Part shown: piece after piece, positions 44,200-56,104 of the stretch
Numbering within the stretch: the stretch's first letter is position 1
How the letters are laid out: each line of letters starts with the position of its first letter
Assembly (NCBI GenBank): GCA_026260175.1
Contig: JAKCWW010000289.1
Location: 47,836 to 111,835 of the forward strand
Reading direction: 5' to 3'
Source: Reticulitermes lucifugus
Taxonomy: Eukaryota > Arthropoda > Insecta > Blattodea > Rhinotermitidae
Length of the DNA: 64,000 nt
Position numbers and translations under genes: made by a program
Notes under the pieces: model-generated
Databases searched by the model: none
Told to the model about the DNA's origin: nothing
The model's input: only the letters and a program-made list of their open reading frames with translations

Positions 44200-44620
44200 T
44201 GTAGGACATCTCTGCTCTCACGGTAAAAGAGTACTGTAGGAATGGGAAGCATAACAGCATAGGCAGAAGCTGACAGTAAGAGGCCACTTATGGGAAATAA
44301 GGTTGCAGGAAAATAACATTACATAAATAGACTGTGAGGAATTGGGTTGGACTCAACAGGCTCATGAGTAGTGAATTATAAAAACATGGCAATGGTATTT
44401 GTTTTTTTTTTCGTAAAAGACTGGAAATTTATTGTCAATATGACCGACTATTAGCTTTCTCAGAACGGCTCTGGTGTATACTTTGACAGAACACAGTGAC
44501 GGTAGGTAAAGTGCGTGAGTGTTGGACACGATATTATTATTTAACCAATTTTCTGTTAGCACTAACAATATAAAAGATGTTCATATATAATTTAAGACAA
44601 CAGATATTTCTTGTTATTAT
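44200..44620. other. No recognised feature
   Basis: Unique AT-rich sequence between two SINEs. Confidence 0.45.
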
Positions 44621-44630
44621 TTATTTCGAA

Positions 44631-44799
44631 GTGGCCGTGCGGTCTAAGGCGTGGGTCTTCGGCCGCTGGCTTACTAGGATCGTGGGTTCGAANNNNNNNN
44701 NNNNNNNNNNNNNNNNNNNNNNNNNNNNNNNNNNNNNNNNNNCTCGACGAAACGAGGAGGCCCAGGCCCATATAGGGCTGTCGAGCCATAGAAAAAAAA
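44631..44799 (+). mobile_element. SINE family B interrupted by an assembly gap
   Basis: The head GTGGCCGTGCGGTCTAAGGC, then CGTGGGTTCGAA (B box start), comes before the gap. After it come CTCGACGAAACGAGGAGGCC and GGGCTGTCGAGCCATAG. A 10-bp direct repeat TTATTTCGAA flanks it exactly (44,621-44,630 and 44,800-44,809). Comparison with 10,068-10,320 suggests about 130 bp are missing rather than 50. Confidence 0.9.
44693..44742. other. Assembly gap (50 N)
   Basis: Exactly 50 N inside a SINE-B copy, the same length as the other gap. Confidence 0.97.
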
Positions 44800-44814
44800 T
44801 TATTTCGAAAAGGT

Positions 44815-46245
44815 TATTACCCTCTCCGCTATACAAGGTAATTTTGCCATTGACCTTTTGCTATGAGGGACAAACATGAAGGACAAGTACTTGAAAGCAG
44901 TGCCCAGAAAATTATTAAAAAAGAAAGAAGTGACAATTAGGAATGTTACAGAATAACGGGGAAGTTTGTGATTTATCGGGGTAAAATAATATTGTTTGAA
45001 TAGTGAAGTATAGCTCGTTAGTGTGGACTGAGTGGACTGCTAGGTGGATAGTGAAGGAATGTGTTCAGAATGTTGAATACTCACACTGGAATTTCAAGAA
45101 TGGGATGAGGATAAATTCAGTATTATATTGGTTTCTTAGATACCTTTAGAGACTTGAAGGTGAAGCAGAATTGTGTGAAACTCTGGGCTTTGCTTTACAG
45201 CTTCATATAAACTGGCGGCTTCTGCTAATATCTTATTGTGTGAGAATTATTACAGAACTTCTCTACAGGTATACGGACCTCCATTTTTCTCGAACACATA
45301 TATTCTCTTGATTTTTATATAGCTTTCTTCATTTCCATAAATATAGCGAATTCCAGTGAAGAAATGCAGCGTCTGTCACGATATGACAGTGCGTTATGAA
45401 TAACAAACACTCTTTATACTTACCACAAAGTAACTACCAATACACATCAACGTTCAAGCTGCAACACACGTCATAAGATGAACAAAGCATGAAACCTGCT
45501 GTGAGCTGGGATTTCAGAACTCTGTATATGCGATAAAAATAACGTTGAAAATAAACAATCAATTACATCCTTTGAAACTTCGAATATTTACCCTCAGTCC
45601 CAATTTCCTCATAAAGTTTTGCGTTTTTTTAACTATGTTTCTGTCTCTTTCCCTGTCTCTTTAACAGAGGGTTGACTGTTCATCTCTTGTACGGGCAGTT
45701 TCAAAGGACATTTCCAGAATGCCAACAGTACACAACTGCTGTTTTATTTCAATGAAAGTAGATTTGGCTTTTATTTCATTTCCGATGCGACCTCCTCACT
45801 GCCACAGGCAATGTTCAAATTAATTGGAATGAATTCGATTCGGACTTCCCTTACCACTCCCCGCGGTACAGTTCAACGAGGCGGACATTCCCCATTCACC
45901 TCCACCACTCAAACAGGTCGTCGCTGCTGGCATCCGGGTCCGCCGATCTCTTTTCAATTCAGGCTACTTGGATTTCATACCAGCTTTGTAACCCTGTTCA
46001 TTTACCCGCAATTGTCTGCTCCCATGAATTCATACTGAGTCAGGTCTAGACGCAGGACTCTGTTCGAAATGCTTCTTAATTGAGTCCCCAGACTGTAAAG
46101 AGTTTACTCCTATTACAGCAAATGTAGCCCCAACTCACGGAGAAATTAAGTAATGATCTCACTCACTAAGACACTAGTTAACGAAGTAATTAAACAGGTT
46201 GGGAAGTGAGCATTTATTTTCAAAAGTTCCTCTATCGTATTATTA
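44815..46245. other. No recognised feature
   Basis: AT-rich. The 75-codon frame at 45,811-46,038 has no domain. Confidence 0.5.
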
Positions 46246-46250
46246 TGATT

Positions 46251-46251
46251 G

Positions 46252-46291
<40 letters not shown>

Positions 46292-46307
46292 CATCATCAT
46301 CATCATC
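46251..46307. repeat. (TTA)n followed by (TCA)n microsatellite
   Basis: About 13 TTA units, then about 6 TCA units, directly abutting palindromic element 4. A further (ATT)n tract lies on the other side at 46,611-46,636. Confidence 0.93.
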
Positions 46308-46575
46308 ATCACAAGTATATGTTTATTCAGTGGCAGTCACAACATTAAAGCTTACTATACAGGCGACTAGTTTCGGCTGTAATTTCGAGCCATCATCTGG
46401 CCTTATCCAAGAACAAAGATACAAAAACTTTAAAACTGCTATTTAAAGATTTTGTAACTTTGTCCTTGGACAACGCCTGATGATGGCTCGAAATTACAGC
46501 CGAAATTATACGTATGTAAACTAAACTTTAAAGATGTTATGAGTAACTGCCATTGAATAAATATATACTTGTGAT
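46308..46575. mobile_element. Palindromic element 4, near-complete palindrome
   Basis: Arms of about 125-130 bp meet near 46,438. They share ATCACAAGTATAT at the tips, TTTCGGCTGTAATTTCGAGC next to CCATCATC, and GGACAAAGTTACAAAATCTT. Each arm carries the hairpin core CTGATGATGGCTCGAAATTA, then CAGCCGAAATTAT. Tip-to-tip it is 268 bp with almost no spacer, so it could fold into one long hairpin. Shares its tip sequence with element 5. Confidence 0.8.
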
Positions 46576-46610
46576 CTGATATACAAAGAAGATATGATAT
46601 CTCGTATAAA

Positions 46611-46636
46611 CATTATTATTATTATTATTATTATTA
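46611..46636. repeat. (ATT)n microsatellite
   Basis: Pure ATT tract between palindromic elements 4 and 5. Confidence 0.9.
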
Positions 46637-46685
46637 CTTTTGTGTGACATATCGTTGTGATGTACAGATAAAGAGAGGGATGGGA

Positions 46686-47225
46686 GCAATCAGAACTATA
46701 CTTTGCAGTTATTCAGTACCGGTATATACTACGCAACATGTTTCGACTTTAAATAAAATCTATCATCAGGCATTATGAAAGTACTTATATAACCATCACT
46801 TGCATACAAGACGATAACATTTCAAGTCATTGAGATTTCAGCCTTACAATATTTTGTGCTTTGTAAAAGCCGAACATAGAGCAATAAAAGTAACATAATG
46901 TATTGGGACATAGTATTAACGAACATGATACTTCAGTTGAGTGAAAGGGATATCTTCCGAATTGTGTGGCTTCCAAGGGATGAAAATCTGTAACTGAGAA
47001 AATGTTTGGTTAAAATAATTGGGTATTAAATATTAAACCGTTTAATGAAATATATAATTTAGAAATTGCAAAGAGGCATCTTACTCCGTAATTATCAGGA
47101 AACAAGTTTTAGTCTGGAGAGGTGTATACGTTTTTAAAACGCCTGATGGTGGCTTTTAGTTAAAGCCGAAATATATTGCATAATATATATTAAATCACTG
47201 CAAAGTATACTTGTGATTGGCTGCC
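46686..47225. mobile_element. Palindromic element 5
   Basis: Inverted arms 46,686-46,790 and 47,126-47,225 share CAATCAGAACTATACTTTGC with the complement of GCAAAGTATACTTGTGATTG, and the core CGCCTGATGGTGGCTTTTAG, then TTAAAGCCGAAATATATTGC. They enclose a 335-bp unique spacer with no frame. Two inverted terminal repeats with a cargo-like spacer recall the inverted pseudo-LTRs of Penelope-like elements (inference). The arms differ at roughly one base in four or five. Confidence 0.7.
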
Positions 47226-47229
47226 ACAT

Positions 47230-48575
47230 TCCTTTCATCAACACCACCACCACCTTCACCGGCTTTACTTGGGACGGAAAGAGTTATTAAGATTTTGCTT
47301 TTAAAATTTTATACTTATAACTCTTACACATGTACAGAGTACATATTATTTTATACTTAAAATTTGTTAACTTATGTTCCATAATTGTGTGAACCTTGTA
47401 TTCAGTCAATTTGTTTAACAGCATTCCCATTATTATGTATGGTTTGTTATTTATTAGCTTGTTGTTCTGTTATGTTTTTTTATATTTGGGCCAAGTGTTG
47501 TCGACAGTAATATTCCCAATAATATTGTTTCTACTTTCATGCCTTCTGTTTCAATACAGTCTTCGCAGGCACGCGTCCTTGGATCACATCCCGAACAAGT
47601 TGAATGCAGTGTTATTTTAAAAGTATGATCCTCTTTGCGGCTAGGTGTTCCAAGGTATAGTTTTATGACCAAATGTTTTACAAAATTTTCATGCCCCTGT
47701 GCTTGATACGTTTGGCAAACTGCATCCTTCTTAATATAATCGCTCCAGTAATATTTGGTGACAGTACATGAAAGTGGTGTGTGGTGGAATGCCATTTTGT
47801 TTGCTCTGAATATCTTCATAAAATGCAGAAAAAATTACTAAACATTAATATTTAATTTTAAAATATCATTCTCTTTGTGTTTATTGTTCCTACAGTATAA
47901 AAGCTTTTATTCTTCTGAGATAAATTTATTTTTGCAAGAGCTATGATACTATGGTAATGTAAACAATGTAGGGTTTCCAATTTTCCGACTTCATTTTTCA
48001 ATTTAACCGTGCCATATATATGTTTATGTGATTCAAACAATACAATTTTATGACATTTTCTTGTTCTTTGAAAGCATGTGTGTTACGGATTAGTAAGCAA
48101 ATATATATGTAATATTCTAATTGCCATCGAAAGCGAACAAAGTTACTTACTGTACCATATATCAGAATGCGACTTGGTACAAAATCGTGGTATTGTGGCA
48201 CCGTCCACTGTTGTGCTTCATCAAACAGAAGAAAACGTGTGATGTTATTTTTAGCCAGCCCATTTCACAATGCTGAATCTCTTGTACAAGTTACGAAGCT
48301 CTTCATTATGTAATGTATTTACCTCTTGATGCTTCTTCCCTTTTCGGTCAACAACAAGCTGGGACACACGCTCTTCTTACTTTCACGTCATAAGTTTCGT
48401 TTGTTCATATCTGCTTAAATTTTATGAATTAAGGTACAAGAAAACTTGAAAATGTTTTATGATAAGACAATTAAACACCCTCTCTTAAAACAATTATGTA
48501 TCTGGCCAAGAGGACGGTCAAGTCCTTAAACAATATTTGTGTCATTGATTTAGTTACCCGTTACAAAAATCACAA
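47230..48575. other. No recognised feature
   Basis: The 121-codon - strand frame at 47,454-47,819 has no domain that I recognise and no splice support. No repeat partner in the window. Confidence 0.45.
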
Positions 48576-48589
48576 GGATCTATACTGTT

Positions 48590-48870
48590 TTTTTTGGTGG
48601 AGAAGTGCCCCGCGGCAGAAGCTACGGACGCACCGCAGACTTAAGCCTTATTGTGCAACCCTGTGATGAAGATTATCAGTTTTTTTCATTTTTCCAAATA
48701 ATTTAGCTCCGGTGGAATGAAATTGACAGGGGAAAACCGAAGTACTAGGGGAAAAACCTGTCCAAGTGCCACTTTGTACACCACAAATCCCACATGCACT
48801 GACACGGGATCGAAACCGTGCCTCCGCGGTGAGAGGCCGGCGACTAATCGCCTGAGCCATGGCACGGCCC
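48590..48870 (-). mobile_element. SINE family A, full length
   Basis: The - strand copy begins GGGCCGTGCCATGGCTCAGG. Its B box is altered (GGTTTCGATCCCG). The body is complete, and the end block GTCCGTAGCTTCTGCCGC is followed by GGGGCACTTCTCCACC. The flanks ATCTATACTGTT (48,578-48,589) and ATATACACTGTT (48,871-48,882) are a target duplication with two differences. Older than the copies at 35.9 and 43.9 kb. Confidence 0.92.
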
Positions 48871-48889
48871 ATATACACTGTTAAAATGT

Positions 48890-49855
48890 TTTCAGAGTGA
48901 AAAAGCACAATTTTTATGTACAAAAATAACAGGGGGTTCTTACTTAGAAACATTGAAAGAGGCCTCTTTGTTAATAATATTAACATGTTCGTAGCCAATG
49001 AGAATAAGGTAAAAGTAATGAAGGACTCGCTAAGGGATAGACAAACATTGGCATGAAACTAGGTAACCTTTGACATTTCCGGATGTGCCTCGTTTTCTGC
49101 CAGGTTCTAAGTGGAAAGATATGCCGAGGAGTGATGAGAAATTGACTGCAGCATTAAGGGGTGCCATGTGTCTTGACGTGACGTTTGCATGTATTACGTC
49201 ACGAACAACCGTTACAATTGGAGTCACGCATTGGCTTTCATACATTATTATACTTCTTCCAGAAAATATGAACAGTGAAAAGTATGTATGTTTTCCAAAT
49301 GATTTCTTTTCATATCTCATTTTCCTTAATGTCTATGTGGATCAGAAGATGAGAATCTGCTGATCGACATGATATTCTACTGCGGTTATCACATTACTTT
49401 CCTCGTGTTCGGACATATGTGTACGTGTAGATTTGTAAGGTGCAGGGTTACTAATTAAATAATTGTAGGGGATTTAAAATAGATAGGGCTGGGCGCGAAT
49501 CTTGGGTCATTTGAGATCAATTACCTTCTATTGTATTATACATATTGGTCGAAAAATATTTTAAATATATGTTTTGTGATAATAATAATCATAATAATTA
49601 TGTTCATTGTATGAGCATACTATTAATTGCTATGCACGTATAGGCCACGTAGGTCTAGTTTGCAATGAAATATTTTCCACTGCTCTGTGAGAAAGAGGAA
49701 CAAAGGGAAATGAAGGGAAGGTCATTGGGTGCAAGTGGAGAAGGAAAGTTTGTTTTGCCGTGGACACTGATGCTGACAATGTGGACCGATGAACAGCATA
49801 CGTATTAATAACCTGAGGTTCATAGCATTAGAAATATAGCATAGCTACTAGGGAA
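48890..49855. other. No recognised feature
   Basis: Opposed frames of 96-97 codons at 49,030-49,363 overlap on both strands and have no domain. Confidence 0.45.
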
Positions 49856-49859
49856 CGTG

Positions 49860-50049
49860 AACCGTCAGCTTCAAGCCCCAACCGCTTTACGCCCGGGAAA
49901 AAGAGTCCAGTTAAACTTTGAATAAGCGGATGGGTGGGCACCAGAGAGAGTCTGGACGCTTTGAAGTACTGATAAATCCTTTTACACTGCCGGAAATCGA
50001 GCCATGATTCCTTAGACGTTCAGTCCGTAGCCTACGCTACCCTGCCTCC
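49860..50049 (-). mobile_element. SINE family C
   Basis: The - strand head GGCAGGGTAGCGTAGGCTAC is followed by a damaged B box (ATGGCTCGATTTCCGGC). The body has CTCTCTGGTGCCCACCC, GGGCGTAAAGCGGTTGGGGC and TTGAAGCTGACGG. The body end is missing. Confidence 0.75.
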
Positions 50050-50394
50050 CCACTGTCGGTACAAAATAATTCTATAGCGTGAAAAACAATTGATGCTTGC
50101 ATATTCTGTTTTCTTGAGAATTTACGTCTCTTCGGAGTTAAACACATTAAAATGTAGCCCACTTCAACGAATACTTTGAAAAACGGTGAAAAGTGGATTC
50201 TTGGAAGACCAGTGGTCCTCAGTCCCCAGTTTTGGAAACACCTTTCGTTAGCATGTAGTGGTATGGAAGATCATGGTGTATTATTTGCATTCGTAGACCT
50301 TACTGGTGTACGCCATGCGCTGAGTGGCCAGTGCGAAAACCTAAATATCTTGAGGAGTGACATCCCATTATGCTCTGGTAACACGTATGTACAA

Positions 50395-50660
50395 CAAAGA
50401 AAATCACGGCCCGGGGATCTAATCTCGGTGGGGGCGAGATTTTCCGCACCTGTACAGACCGGCCCTGGGACCCACCCAGCCTCCTATACGATGGGTACTG
50501 GGTGTCTTTCCCGTGGGTATAGCGGCCGAGGCGTGGCGTTGACCACCCACCCCATCTAGCGCCAAGGTTAAAGAAAGAGTAGAGCTATATCTCTTCTCCT
50601 CCCCTCTGTGCGTTCTTGGAAGTTTATAGGGTGCAATTTACCTTTGCCGTTTATATGCTG
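50395..50660 (+). mobile_element. SINE family C
   Basis: The head remnant CCCGGGGATCTAATCTCGG is followed by GACCGGCCCTGGGACCCACC, TATAGCGGCCGAGGCGTGGC, GTTGACCACCCACC, AGCGCCAAGGTTAAAGAA and GGGTGCAATTTACCTTTGCC. It lies about 350 bp from the opposite-strand C copy at 49,860. The 127-codon frame starting at 50,176 runs through it and is not a gene. Confidence 0.75.
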
Positions 50661-50664
50661 GTCT

Positions 50665-52715
50665 TGTTTGCAGCTACGCAGTTTTCCGTTGTGACGTCAA
50701 CATCTCTCTTGCGATGTGCATGACACCCTTTGGGGGTACAGTATGTTTAATATTATGCGTTCACTAACCACATTTAAGGAATTTGCTAGAAATTCTCTCA
50801 TTCGGCTCGCAGATACGCTCCAATCAAACAAACCGTCAGTCATAGCTCGTCGAATTTAAGCGACCTGACGTGAAGTGACAAGCGACATTTGTCAGATAAA
50901 GTAATGTCCATATAATATGTGATTTGAGCGGTTAGACCAAAATATATGGCGGGGCCACCGTTTAACCCTGCCTTGTCCATTAATCACAAGTACAATGAAA
51001 GTATCAGGAGCCTAAATGGGGACGATCTGTGCTACTTAATTAGACTGAAAGTCTGGAAGGGGTATACTCCGTAACACAATAGCCTACATAGAGTTTTCAG
51101 ACCGTTATTTGACTATATTAAGTTTAAAAACGGAAATAGTGACATGAAAATTAGTGTCTCCCGTATCGAATTACATTAAAAGTGTTGAAGTTTTATGTAT
51201 TAGAAGAAAAAGCTATCTATAGCCATATAAAAACTAGATTTTACGACGCAAAAATGTGCCTTAAAGTCGGGATTGTCCTACATCTTTGGTGGAAGGCTTC
51301 TGTATCAAATTTAAACTAAACCTGTAATTGTTTATGAGGTACACGGAAAAGACCCTTTTGTGATGTTATGAATCTTAGGCTTTGTCATGTGTCAGTACGA
51401 CTGTTTAGGCCCTGATGCTAGGTCTCAGACGCTGGACAAACAGGCATAGCCTCACCGGTATGCGTCTGTTTTGTAAATGAGGCCTCTACCTAATATAAAT
51501 ATTGTGGATAAGAGGTCTGCTTGCTACATTGTAAGAAGTGCAGTCTTTCAGAGACACAAAAGCGATGCGAATCCACTAAGTCACCTTTGAAACACGAAAA
51601 GTCGATTCTTAGAACGAGACTCTTATAACTTGTTTAAAAGAAGTTACATATTCTGGTACACTTTTTGTTTGAAACGAAATAATATTTATAGTTATGTCCG
51701 GCGGAATCTCTTCATAGTTGACTGTAATATGCTTAAAATTCGTAACTTCAGAAAATACTGTGAAACACCCCTTTATTTACCTTGAAAGAGGGTGGCTGTT
51801 GTGTTTGCGCACACGCACTTCAAGTTTCGAGTAAAGGGAATAATAAGGAGGAAGTGAATACGTTGCAATAGTTTATTCTAGATAAACATATTGATGATGA
51901 TGATGATGCTGACGACGACGATATTGTGATTATGATGACAGTCCAACATTAAGTTTAATCTTCAAGTTGGCAGTGTAGGGCTAAAAATGTACATGAACTA
52001 CGTCGAAAAATTGAGGTGAAAGTGCGTAAGATATATATGTTGGAAGATTCAGCTTTATTACAGCACCGTAGTGATAAATTGTTCATACGCGCTTGACTGC
52101 GACGTGCCTAAATTTGTATTTTTAACTTTGTTAATTTCATTGAAGTTGAGCGTACCGTGTGAAGGACTGAGAAAATTCCTTTGAATTCAAAATATTCCTA
52201 CAAAGGTACCGTTATACGTTCTTTCTTTCTATCTTTGTTTGTTTGTTTGCTCCCTTCGTCATCACATATTATATCCCATTTCATGGTATAGCAGCGCAGA
52301 ACATGAGCTGAATAATAACAAATTTTTTGGCAGCTTGTTTCGTTCATAATTTCATGACATCCAATTCCATTTTTAATGTCGTGCCCAAACTCACTTTCAG
52401 TCATTTTCAAAAGTTTTATTATGTATTGTATATTATATATTATGATTGTCAATATACTGAACTGCATCAAACATGACTGAAGTATGTGTCATATATCTAG
52501 CTTATTTATCTCGCCAAATGTATGTAATTTTTTCTAAAATATTTCTTGTTTTGATCTTTTAAAAGGATACAGATTCAACGTTATTTACGTCAAAGTCAGG
52601 TCTGCCTTGCGTCTGCCCATAAGGCCAATAATCAGTCATTTATTAAAGTCCTGCAATGTAAACTACCCTCCGAATACAATAACCGTTAATACATATTCCA
52701 TCTAAAGCAACAGAG
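50665..52715. other. No recognised gene
   Basis: A (GAT)n/(GAC)n tract lies at 51,892-51,922. Otherwise AT-rich, with no supported frame or repeat partner over 2 kb. Confidence 0.5.
51892..51922. repeat. (GAT)n(GAC)n microsatellite
   Basis: TGATGATGATGATGATGCTG followed by ACGACGACGAT. Confidence 0.85.
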
Positions 52716-52721
52716 AAGTAG

Positions 52722-52800
52722 TTCCCAAACTGTACTCCGCGGAACCCAAGGGCTCACAAAATGCTTCCAAAGGATGGGCGCTAACATTCTGTAAACATTA
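52722..52800 (+). mobile_element. hAT terminal fragment
   Basis: AGTAGTTCCCAAACTGTACT followed by CCGCGGAACCCAAGGG matches the left terminus of the element at 25,263. The first C of the terminus is changed and no right terminus is seen, so this is a decayed or truncated copy. Confidence 0.55.
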
Positions 52801-55800
52801 ATTTCTCTTGTATGTAATTATTGAGTAAGCGGTAGTAATATGTCATTATGAGAAATAGAAACTCGCTTTAATTGCGAATTGTCATTGTACATTGTACGTA
52901 AATTGTGTTTGCAAAACCACGAGTTAAAGAAAAAGGATCCAAAGACATTACTGAATTCGCCATACAAATGTGAAAACTTCGATAACTGACGTTCGTCTGA
53001 CATGTGTAAGGATTCACCTCCTACCTCGCAAAGGACACACTGCGTGTTCATTACAAAGACCAATCGGATGCTGTAAAGCGGAATAAACTCCATTTACTCT
53101 AAGAGTCATATTGAACACATAAAGACACTGTGTGTTTAAGAGTAGTCTCTATGAATGTTACAGTAGGTGGTATGTATGGTTACCACTGGGCATTTAAGTG
53201 TTAAGCTTAGTACCAAGTTTCGTCAGTATCGGAAACGAAAAGTGCAGAAAGAAAGAAGTACGGACCGACGCAAGGAGAGATAAGACTTTCTCAATACGCG
53301 CTAATTGTATTCACTTCATTAAAGTAATGCACAGTGAACCCCAGGCAAAAAACACTTGCAATGTATTCGTGCTGTATTATTTTAAACTGCGGTGTATAAT
53401 TAGAGTCCTTTGTAATGTTACTTTCTGTGTGTGATATAAGAAGCAGGAAATGTACCGTGTCATGTAGATTTACAGCATGACAGTTAAAGTTTTATATAAG
53501 CCTACATATGGGTTTGGAGCCAGCGTGTAAATTAAACTCCCCCTTGTCACCTACTTTTATTACACCACCTTAGCAAAATAAATCACTTTATCGCTCTAGA
53601 GGGTGGGATGAGGAAGCTGCTTTCAGCTTTTATTTGTCATACGTGAATGAATTTAATGTCTTTAGTGATATCTTTCACATACATGTCTTTACGTTCATTA
53701 TGTATATATTACGTGTAAGAACTGTTCTGTATGGTAAAGTGTACATTGTGAATGCGAGTACTGTGGATGTCACCAATTTTATACAGGTCTTTAAAAATCA
53801 GCCAAAATTGTTTTCTATATGCGTCATGTTTTGCAACCTCTCTTTCAGTCCACACTTACACTGAAAATAAACTGCTGTATTCCGTACGTTTCTTTCGTAC
53901 CGCCCTTTGCTCCTTACTAGGTGCCTGCAGGCTGTGGCATGCTGCGTTACGTAGGTCTGTATTTTAGCAGCATTGCATATGTATGAGAATAAAAGTGACC
54001 TGCTTCCTTGAGGGTCAGTTTGATGCTAATTCTTGTTGGGAATGTAAAGTTGTCAAATATTGTTGTTGTTGTTGTTGTTGTCGTCGTCGTCGTCGTCATC
54101 GCCGCCGCCGCCGTCGTTGTCGTACATGTTATTATTTCTATTATGTTAAATATTTGGTTTTATCTCTCTAAAACCCTCAGAGTTTTCGCAAATTTGAAAC
54201 TCGATTTGCAAATGTAAGACCAAAGGTGTTTCACAGTCACGAATTGTGGTGCAGTTCCATACAAAGTGATTTTAAAATAAGAATTTTGTAGATCAACGCC
54301 TTTTGTTAGGCCTTCATAATTTACAACTGAATGGTTATGCAAATTTGTATAAACTTTCAGCAAATATGTGTTTCTAGTAACTCAATAATCAGCCGTAAAT
54401 TCAAAGGTTCGCGCGGCTGCCATATTCGCAGTTCTTGAAACGCTTCGTATTTGTCAGTAAGCGCACGTTCAAAGTATCTGACAGTAAGAAATTGCATTTT
54501 CCTAGCACTAACGGATTATGTATCAACGCGAAACGACAACTGCAGAAACTACGGCATGTCTGAATACTTCCGATGTTGGTGTTTTGAAGTAAATATGACT
54601 AGGTCTGTTGTTTGTGACATTGGCCACAAAATGAATATCCGTGCCAACTGCAGTACTTCTTCGGACTTTAAATTTGTCCATACGGACTCTATAGGAAATC
54701 TTGAAAAGTACGAGTATGAGTGACAGAGAAGTTTTGTACCAAATGTTTTCGACGGCTACACTTTAATGTTTACAGCTTCCAAACCTGAAGCTTCAAAATA
54801 TGACTTTTCCTTCATAATAATATACTGAATTGTAAGAAATAAACCTTTCTTTTTGTGATTTTATAGCGTTAGACTTACGCTGTAGTGGTGCTTGAAATAT
54901 AGAGTGACAACTGTAAATTACATTCTTTCATTTACCGCATAAGCGAGATGTGAGTTACACTCAAATACGTATGCACAAAATCAGGTCAGTAGTCAAAGTT
55001 TTCTAACAATTATTTGGTGTCTGCCTTCAAAGCCTTTTCTAAGAGGAGTTTCTGACTACCTACTCCACTTTGTCGTGAAATTTTCACGGGAATTGCGCTA
55101 GTATTTTATAAAATATATAGGTCCCATAAAGTTTTTGATTACACAATTTATTCCACATTCAGTAGCTTAATCCTTTGAACAAACGAGGAAAGCATATCTC
55201 CCAAGATCACGCGGAAAGTGTTCATGAAATTGGATTTTATAGGTGATGTACAGTACTCATACTTGTTCGGTTACAACCGTAATACGTGTTATGTTATGAA
55301 ACAAGAAAACTTGAGCTTATAAAACATAGACAGCGTAGTGAATCGTTCACCGTAAACATTTTCATGTTTTTCACAACCAAAAATGAAGAGGAAAATTTTA
55401 CTGCTTATAAAACATGCAGCTAGTTAAGGTTAGCAACTGCGAAGGCAGAATTTTGAAGCTGTAAAGCCTTAGGTCTGTATTTGGAAGGTGCTCGATTCGA
55501 GGTCAGTATTATACAGTATTACGTTGACCTATTTATGACACGCACAAAAGGATCCGCAACAGAAACTTGAAACTTCTATTCACAATATAAATAAAAATTA
55601 AAAAAACTTATTAGCGCATTGAAAAAAGACATAACGAGTAATAAATTAGCCACCCTTTTCCCAGTTATACTCCAGAAACATCGTGTTAACGTCGTGGCGC
55701 AATGCAAAAGAATAGATTGAGAAATACGTATGTAGTTCAAAATTACTACTTACTATATTTTAAGAAATGCTGTATAAATATAAAAGAGACGAAGCTAATT

Positions 55801-56065
55801 GCGATGTGGTAAAATTTGATATAGAACGATTTTGTTACTGATTGTTTTAAATTACACAACAATAGAAATCGCTTAAATAAAAAAAATGGCCTTACAATAA
55901 CACAGCGACATGTGTAAGGCATGTTTCTAATATAAATAATACAGGCCATGTTAAATTAATTTTTATACAGAAATTCAAATCATAATAAGAGAAAAGCTTG
56001 TGTGGCAGAGATCTCTTTCATGAAAACAAATTCCCATTTACCTTCCTTCGATAAATTGTATAATT
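52801..56065. other. No recognised gene
   Basis: Over 3 kb with only the TGT/CGT microsatellite at 54,061 as visible structure. The 90-codon frame at 54,451-54,723 has no domain I recognise. Confidence 0.5.
54061..54122. repeat. (TGT)n(CGT)n(CGC)n compound microsatellite
   Basis: Changes stepwise from TGT to CGT to CGC units over about 60 bp, consistent with point changes spreading within one slippage array. The two Cys/Val/Arg-rich frames through it are artefacts. Confidence 0.93.
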
Positions 56066-56069
56066 TTCG

Positions 56070-56100
56070 CTTGACGATGGCCTCTTACATTGAAACATGT
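56070..56100 (+). repeat. Solitary hairpin motif of the palindrome families
   Basis: CTTGACGATGGCCTCTTACA followed by TTGAAACATGT. The hairpin stem is weak and no long inverted arms are visible. Confidence 0.4.
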
Positions 56101-56104
56101 AACG

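Noticed and set aside
46686-47225. Inverted arms read as the ends of an LTR element
   Set aside because: The arms are inverted, not direct, and there is no primer-binding site, polypurine tract or gag/pol-like frame. No retroviral or LTR-type fossil was recognised anywhere in the window.
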